Shown here piece after piece: positions 60,901 to 64,000 of a stretch of 64,000 nucleotides of DNA. The stretch lies in NCBI RefSeq assembly GCF_030586465.1, contig NZ_JAUQYP010000001.1, positions 496,001 through 560,000 on the forward strand, given 5' to 3'. The notes beneath the pieces are model-generated. The model saw only the letters and a program-made list of their open reading frames with translations. It searched no databases and was not told where the DNA came from. The stretch's first letter is position 1. Each line of letters begins with the position of its first letter. Made by a program: the position numbers and the translations under genes. Source of the DNA: Actinotalea lenta (lineage in GTDB: Bacteria; Actinomycetota; Actinomycetes; Actinomycetales; Cellulomonadaceae).

Positions 60901-62300
60901 GCATGCAGGCCGAGCTCGCGGTCGCCACGATCCGCGCGCTGCCCAAGCCCGTGCGCGTCCAGCTGGTCCCGGCACCGGACGTCGCGGCCGCCGTGGTGGC
61001 GTGGCTGGCGGACCAGCCGTCCTGGGCGGACACCGTACGGGCCGGGGACGCTGCACCGTCGTGGCATGCCACGTTCGCCCAGGCCGTGCGCGAGCTGCGC
61101 GGCGTGGAGATCCCACCGGACGCGTTCGACGACTCCCGACTGCCCGCACACCTGCGGATGACGTTCCGGGTGGTCGAGGACCGCCGCGACGGTGCGATCG
61201 TGGTGGACGACGGGCACGACCTGGTCGCGCTCCAGCACCGGCTGGCCGCGCGGTCCGAGCAGGCGATGCGCTCGGCCATGCGCGATGCGCTGCGTCGGGC
61301 CGTGGCGGAACGGGACGCCACGGCGGCCGCCGAGGCGGAGCACGCCCGGCTCTCCGCACCCGGGCCACGCCCCACACCGGCGCCGGGCCCTCGGCCCGGC
61401 CATGACCTCGAGCGCACCGGCCTGACCACCTGGCCGGACCTGGATCCGATCCCGGAGCAGGTCAGCGCCGAGACCTCCGGGGTCCGGGTGGAGGGCTACC
61501 CGACTCTCGTGGCGGCAGCCCCGTCGGAGCGCGCGGCGCCGGTCGACCTGCGCGTGCTGGCCCGTCCCGACCCACGTCGGCACGCGGTGGCGGTGCGCGA
61601 GCTCCTGCTGGGCGAGCTGGCGCTGTCCACGGGACGCGTGACGAGTCGCTGGAACGCGCAGCTCTCGCTCGCGCTGGGCGCTTCGCCGTACCCGAGCACG
61701 CCCGCGCTGGTCCTGGACCTGCAACGGGCCGCGGTCGACGACCTGCTCGCACAGCACGCCGGGCCGGGCGGTGCGGCCGGCCTGCGTGATCGCGCCCGGT
61801 ACGAGGACCTCCGCTCCCGGCTGCGCGACGTGCTCGAGGACCGCGTGCACGCCGTCGCGCGCACCACGGGCGACGTGCTCGTCGCCGCGCGCGAGCTGGA
61901 CGTCGACCTGCGGGCGTCGACCAGCCTCGCGCTGCTGTCCGTCGTGCACGACCTGCGCGGCTGGGCCGACGGGCTGGTGACCGACCGGGTCGTCTCCGAC
62001 GTCGGTGCGCAGCGGCTCCCGCACCTGGTGCGCTACCTGCGGGCGGCCCGGCACCGGCTCGGCAAGGCCGCGGAGAGCCCGTCACGCGACGAGGCCCTCG
62101 CCTGGCAGGTGCACGAGCTCGTGCAGGAGTACGAGGGCGCGCTCGCGAAGGCGGCGGCCGCGCCTCCCGACCTGGAGCGCGACGCGAGACTTGCGCAGGT
62201 GCGGTGGATGCTCGAGGAGCTCCGCGTCTCGCTGTTCGCCCAGCACCTGGGCACGCCGCAACCGGTGTCCGCCAAGCGCATCCGCACCGCGCTCGCGTGA
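57906..62300 (+). CDS. hrpA: ATP-dependent RNA helicase HrpA
   Basis: 1464 residues. A basic, Gly/Arg-rich N-terminus (about 1-65) precedes the DEAH helicase: GETGSGKTTQLPK, IIDEAHERSLNIDFLLGYL, ITSATID, TNIAETSLTVPGV and QRSGRCGR. HA2/OB-fold domains and the long HrpA C-terminal region follow to LFAQHLGTPQPVSAKR. E. coli HrpA is about 1300 residues, so this is slightly longer through the N-terminal tail and a linker near residue 280-320. The GTG at 57906 has GGGGAGA upstream. HrpA resolves stalled ribosomes or processes mRNA. The whole gene carries a spurious 1368-codon antisense frame. Confidence 0.95.
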   Translation: MSEGPPSEPRRGSRSPQRGRRGRRPAGDRGGRPSQNSDTGRGQRPDRPDGQRAAAARERRATARRAVVVPPITYPEALPVSARRAEIADAIREHQVVVVAGETGSGKTTQLPKILLELGYGRAGQIGHTQPRRIAARSVAERISEELTGGRDALGSVVGYQVRFTDASSEQTLVKVMTDGILLAQIQRDPGLLAYDALIIDEAHERSLNIDFLLGYLTRLLPRRPDLRLVITSATIDSERFARHFGRPAGGQRPDGGEAEVVPAPVVEVTGRTFPVEVRYRPLTPDPEPDEEHPEDAPAPARPRTQGASGRGVRTGAAGRGDEARDLMTGICEAVDELSAEGPGDILVFLSGEREIRDADDALRTHLGDRLDPRHPRHTELLPLYSRLSAGEQHRVFESHPGQRVVLATNIAETSLTVPGVRYVVDPGTARISRWSKATKVQRLPIEPISQASARQRSGRCGRVADGVAIRLYSETDFGSRAEFTEPEILRTSLASVILQMIAVGVAASPEDVATFPFVDQPDTRAVRDGVQLLLELGALAAARGGDRDGLRLTDVGRALAQLPIDPRLARMIVEGGRRGVAREVMIIAAALSIQDPRERPADSRDEADAAHRRFADPTSDLLAYLNLWHYVREQQRELSGSAFRRMCRTEHLSFLRLREWQDVVTQLKQLAKPLGITVRPPARTDAPAADNALRRDWDGEAIHRSVLSGLLSQIGQQEATEVRTGRTSGTERDRRGRPRPRNEYVGARGARFAIFPGSGLAKKPPAWVMAGELVETSRLWARDVARIEPEWAEELAEHLVKRTYSEPAWSGKRGAAMATERVTLYGVPIVTGRRVLYAKVDPEHARELFLRHALVEGDWTTHHRFFHTNRALLAQAEELEQRARRRDLVVDDDALFDFYDERVPSEVVSARHFDTWWKGARRRDPDLLTFDPAMLLAADAEEARDPTLYPDRWPQGDLELPLTYAYDPGTEHDGVTVHIPIQVLDRVVPDGFDRLVPGMQAELAVATIRALPKPVRVQLVPAPDVAAAVVAWLADQPSWADTVRAGDAAPSWHATFAQAVRELRGVEIPPDAFDDSRLPAHLRMTFRVVEDRRDGAIVVDDGHDLVALQHRLAARSEQAMRSAMRDALRRAVAERDATAAAEAEHARLSAPGPRPTPAPGPRPGHDLERTGLTTWPDLDPIPEQVSAETSGVRVEGYPTLVAAAPSERAAPVDLRVLARPDPRRHAVAVRELLLGELALSTGRVTSRWNAQLSLALGASPYPSTPALVLDLQRAAVDDLLAQHAGPGGAAGLRDRARYEDLRSRLRDVLEDRVHAVARTTGDVLVAARELDVDLRASTSLALLSVVHDLRGWADGLVTDRVVSDVGAQRLPHLVRYLRAARHRLGKAAESPSRDEALAWQVHELVQEYEGALAKAAAAPPDLERDARLAQVRWMLEELRVSLFAQHLGTPQPVSAKRIRTALA

Positions 62301-62430
62301 TCCACGTGGGAGGCGCGTCGCTGAGGCGTTCGCCGGTCCCGTTCCGGACGTGGGGGCTGGTCCCGAGCCAGTAGGCTCGACGTGCGCCGAGAGTGCTGCG
62401 TGGTCGGCTGTGCGGATGGAGGGAGTGACC

Positions 62431-62985
62431 ATGCCCCTGCGTCTGATGGACCTGGCCCTGCCGCTGCCGGTGGTCAACCGACGCACCACGGCGCTGGAAG
62501 CAGCCCGGCGGATCGCCGGCGACCGGCTCTCCGCCCTGGTGGTGGCCGGCGACGACGGCACCCCCGCGTTCGTCGTCCCCGCCGTCGACGTCCTCGGGCT
62601 GCTCATCCCGCTCTACCTGCGGGAGGACACCCGGCTGGCCGGCGTGCTCGACGAGTCCGCCGCGGAGGAGCTGTGGGGACAGGCCGACCGCCGCACCATC
62701 GGCGAGCTGCTGGACTCCGAGGACGTGCGCGTCTACGACATCCTCCGGGTGGACCCGGACGCCACCCTCGTGGAGGTCGCCACCCTGATGGCCGCCGCGC
62801 ACACGTCGATCGCGCTGGTCGAGGCCGAGCACGTCCACCGGGGGCACGGCACCCATGCCACACCTGCCGGCGACCGCGAGACCGACGAGCCCCGCGCCGT
62901 GGAGGAGGTCGAGCCGCACTTCATCACGTTGCCCACCGTGCTGGACGCCGCTCTCACCGCACGCGGGGGTGGCCGGACCGCATGA
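62431..62985 (+). CDS. CBS domain protein
   Basis: 184 residues. Two CBS motifs: LPLPVVNRRTTALEAARRIAGDRLSALVVAG, and VYDILRVDPDATLVEVATLMAAAHTSIALVE. CBS pairs bind adenosine nucleotides or SAM and gate transporters. The stop overlaps the start of the SLC13-type transporter (ATGA), strongly suggesting that this is its regulatory subunit. GGAGGGAGTGACC precedes the ATG. TAGGCT at about 62372 may be the -10 of the pair. Confidence 0.88.
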   Translation: MPLRLMDLALPLPVVNRRTTALEAARRIAGDRLSALVVAGDDGTPAFVVPAVDVLGLLIPLYLREDTRLAGVLDESAAEELWGQADRRTIGELLDSEDVRVYDILRVDPDATLVEVATLMAAAHTSIALVEAEHVHRGHGTHATPAGDRETDEPRAVEEVEPHFITLPTVLDAALTARGGGRTA

Positions 62986-64000
62986 CGATCCAGGTCGTCG
63001 CCGGCCTCGTGGTCTTCCTCGGGGCCTACGTGCTCATCGCCACCGAGAAGCTCCCGCGCGCCACCGTGGCGCTCACGGGCGGTGCGCTCATGGTGCTGCT
63101 CGGCGCCACCGACGAGGCGGGGATCTTCTTCTCCGAGGAAGCCGGGATCGACTGGCACGTCATCTTCCTGCTGCTCGGCATGATGATGATCGTCGGCATC
63201 CTGCGCCAGAGCGGGGCGTTCGAGTACCTGGCGATCTGGGCCGCCAAGCGGGCCCGCGGGCGCCCCTTCGTGGTCATGGCGATGCTCATCGTCATCACCG
63301 CGATGCTCAGCGCGGCGCTGGACAACGTCACGACCGTGCTGCTGGTGGCCCCCGTGACGCTGCTCATCGCCGACCGGCTCGGGGTGCCGCCCGTGCCGTT
63401 CCTCATCACCCAGGTGATGGCCTCGAACATCGGCGGTGCCGCCACCCTGATCGGCGACCCGCCGAACATCATCGTTGCCAGTCGTGCGAACCTCACGTTC
63501 CTGGACTTCCTCGAGCACCTGACGCCGCTGGTCATCGGCCTCATGATCGTGTTCATCGGGCTCGCGTGGCTGCTCTTCGGCCGAAGGCTGCACCACGACG
63601 CCGAACGGGCCGCCAAGGTGATGGCGCTCAACGAGCGTGAGGCGATCAAGGACACCCGGCTGCTCATCACCTCGGTCGCCGTGATCGCCCTGGTGCTCGC
63701 CGGGTTCGCGCTGCAGGGCGTGACCCACCTGGACCCCGCGGTGGTCGCACTGCTGGGCGCGGGGCTGCTCGCGCTCCTGACGCGGCTCGAGGCCCGCAAG
63801 GTCGTCGCGGACGTCGAGTGGGAGACGCTGCTGTTCTTCGCGGGCCTGTTCGTCATGGTCGGTGGCCTGGTCAACCTCGGCGTGATCGACCAGCTCGGCA
63901 AGGCCGCGACAGACGCGGTGGGCACCAACTACGCCGGTGCCGGGGTCGCGCTGCTGGTGGGCTCGGCCCTGGTGTCCGGGATCATCGACAACATCCCCTA
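62982..64000 (+). CDS. SLC13/ArsB-NhaD superfamily transporter, 3' end cut by window
   Basis: 339 codons are visible from an ATG that overlaps the CBS gene stop. About eight helices so far. Landmarks are HVIFLLLGMMMIVGILRQSG, ALDNVTTVLLVAPV, and NIGGAATLIGDPPNII, which are the hairpin-loop motifs of ion transporters in this superfamily (anions, arsenite or Na+/H+). The C-terminal part starts again with WETLLFFAGLFVMVGGLV and ends in VSGIIDNIP at the window edge. The linked CBS protein implies ligand-dependent gating. The ion cannot be told from sequence. Confidence 0.9.
   Translation, partial: MTIQVVAGLVVFLGAYVLIATEKLPRATVALTGGALMVLLGATDEAGIFFSEEAGIDWHVIFLLLGMMMIVGILRQSGAFEYLAIWAAKRARGRPFVVMAMLIVITAMLSAALDNVTTVLLVAPVTLLIADRLGVPPVPFLITQVMASNIGGAATLIGDPPNIIVASRANLTFLDFLEHLTPLVIGLMIVFIGLAWLLFGRRLHHDAERAAKVMALNEREAIKDTRLLITSVAVIALVLAGFALQGVTHLDPAVVALLGAGLLALLTRLEARKVVADVEWETLLFFAGLFVMVGGLVNLGVIDQLGKAATDAVGTNYAGAGVALLVGSALVSGIIDNIP

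Noticed and set aside
57948-62054. 1368-codon open frame antisense to hrpA
   Set aside because: In very GC-rich genes the opposite frame often stays open. This one is rich in Arg, Gly, Val and His with no domain, while hrpA on the other strand has all its motifs.
1-64000. tRNA or rRNA genes
   Set aside because: I read the longer intergenic gaps and found no cloverleaf with a TTC-loop consensus and no rRNA-like sequence.

Overview
The window looks like chromosomal DNA from a high-GC actinobacterium, probably close to Cellulomonas. This is an inference from several signs: very high GC, GC-rich third codon positions, many GTG starts, a deazaflavin-type nitroreductase, DUF222/HNH and DUF6318 proteins, and an FHA-bearing EccC-like ATPase next to WXG100-like genes. 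I saw no rRNA, tRNA, CRISPR array, insertion sequence or phage module. Two genes are cut by the window edges: an asparagine synthetase-like gene on the left and an SLC13-type transporter on the right.

Layout. 0-4.4 kb: asparagine synthetase-like gene, a lone class I amidotransferase, recQ and a deazaflavin nitroreductase-like gene. 4.5-6.85 kb (minus strand): a four-gene membrane set with a b6-type cytochrome b, a partner with a subunit-IV-like C-terminus, and two paralogous small membrane proteins at its ends. 6.9-9.0 kb: NERD/UvrD-like helicase. 9.2-10.0 kb: an S-box-like (SAM-IV or SAM-I/IV type) riboswitch candidate in front of an unknown Cys-rich protein. 10.1-14 kb: small zinc-ribbon protein, a lipoprotein and secreted-protein pair, a Mut7-C RNase-like protein and two membrane proteins. 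14.1-22.3 kb (minus): a reduced type VII secretion-like locus. 22.4-24.7 kb: ABC exporter with divergent TetR regulator. 24.7-28.9 kb: a RecQ-like helicase with a phosphoribosyltransferase-like tail, and an HNH endonuclease behind a LexA-like box. 29-33.2 kb: ABC exporter with MarR regulator, and an MFS exporter. 33.3-39.7 kb: small unknown genes, a degenerate GDPD, a CGNR regulator divergent from a DMT transporter, and ogt. 39.7-43 kb: ABC-2 exporter, M50-like protease and a Pro/Ala-rich membrane protein. 43-50.4 kb: secreted HNH nuclease, purine nucleoside phosphorylase, DUF2993 protein and sbcCD. 50.6-57.2 kb: S9 peptidase, a decayed patch, patatin, STAS, USP and NmrA-like genes. 57.9-64 kb: hrpA, then a CBS protein coupled to the transporter.

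Two themes stand out. DNA and RNA maintenance genes are frequent (recQ, the RecQ-like gene, UvrD-like, sbcCD, ogt, hrpA, the LexA-box HNH gene). Regulators sit divergently to transporters (TetR/ABC, MarR/ABC, CGNR/DMT), with visible inverted repeats or interleaved promoters. Many genes lack a ribosome-binding site and instead have a -10-like YANNNT hexamer 6-8 nt before the start codon. This suggests widespread leaderless transcription, and I used it to choose several starts.
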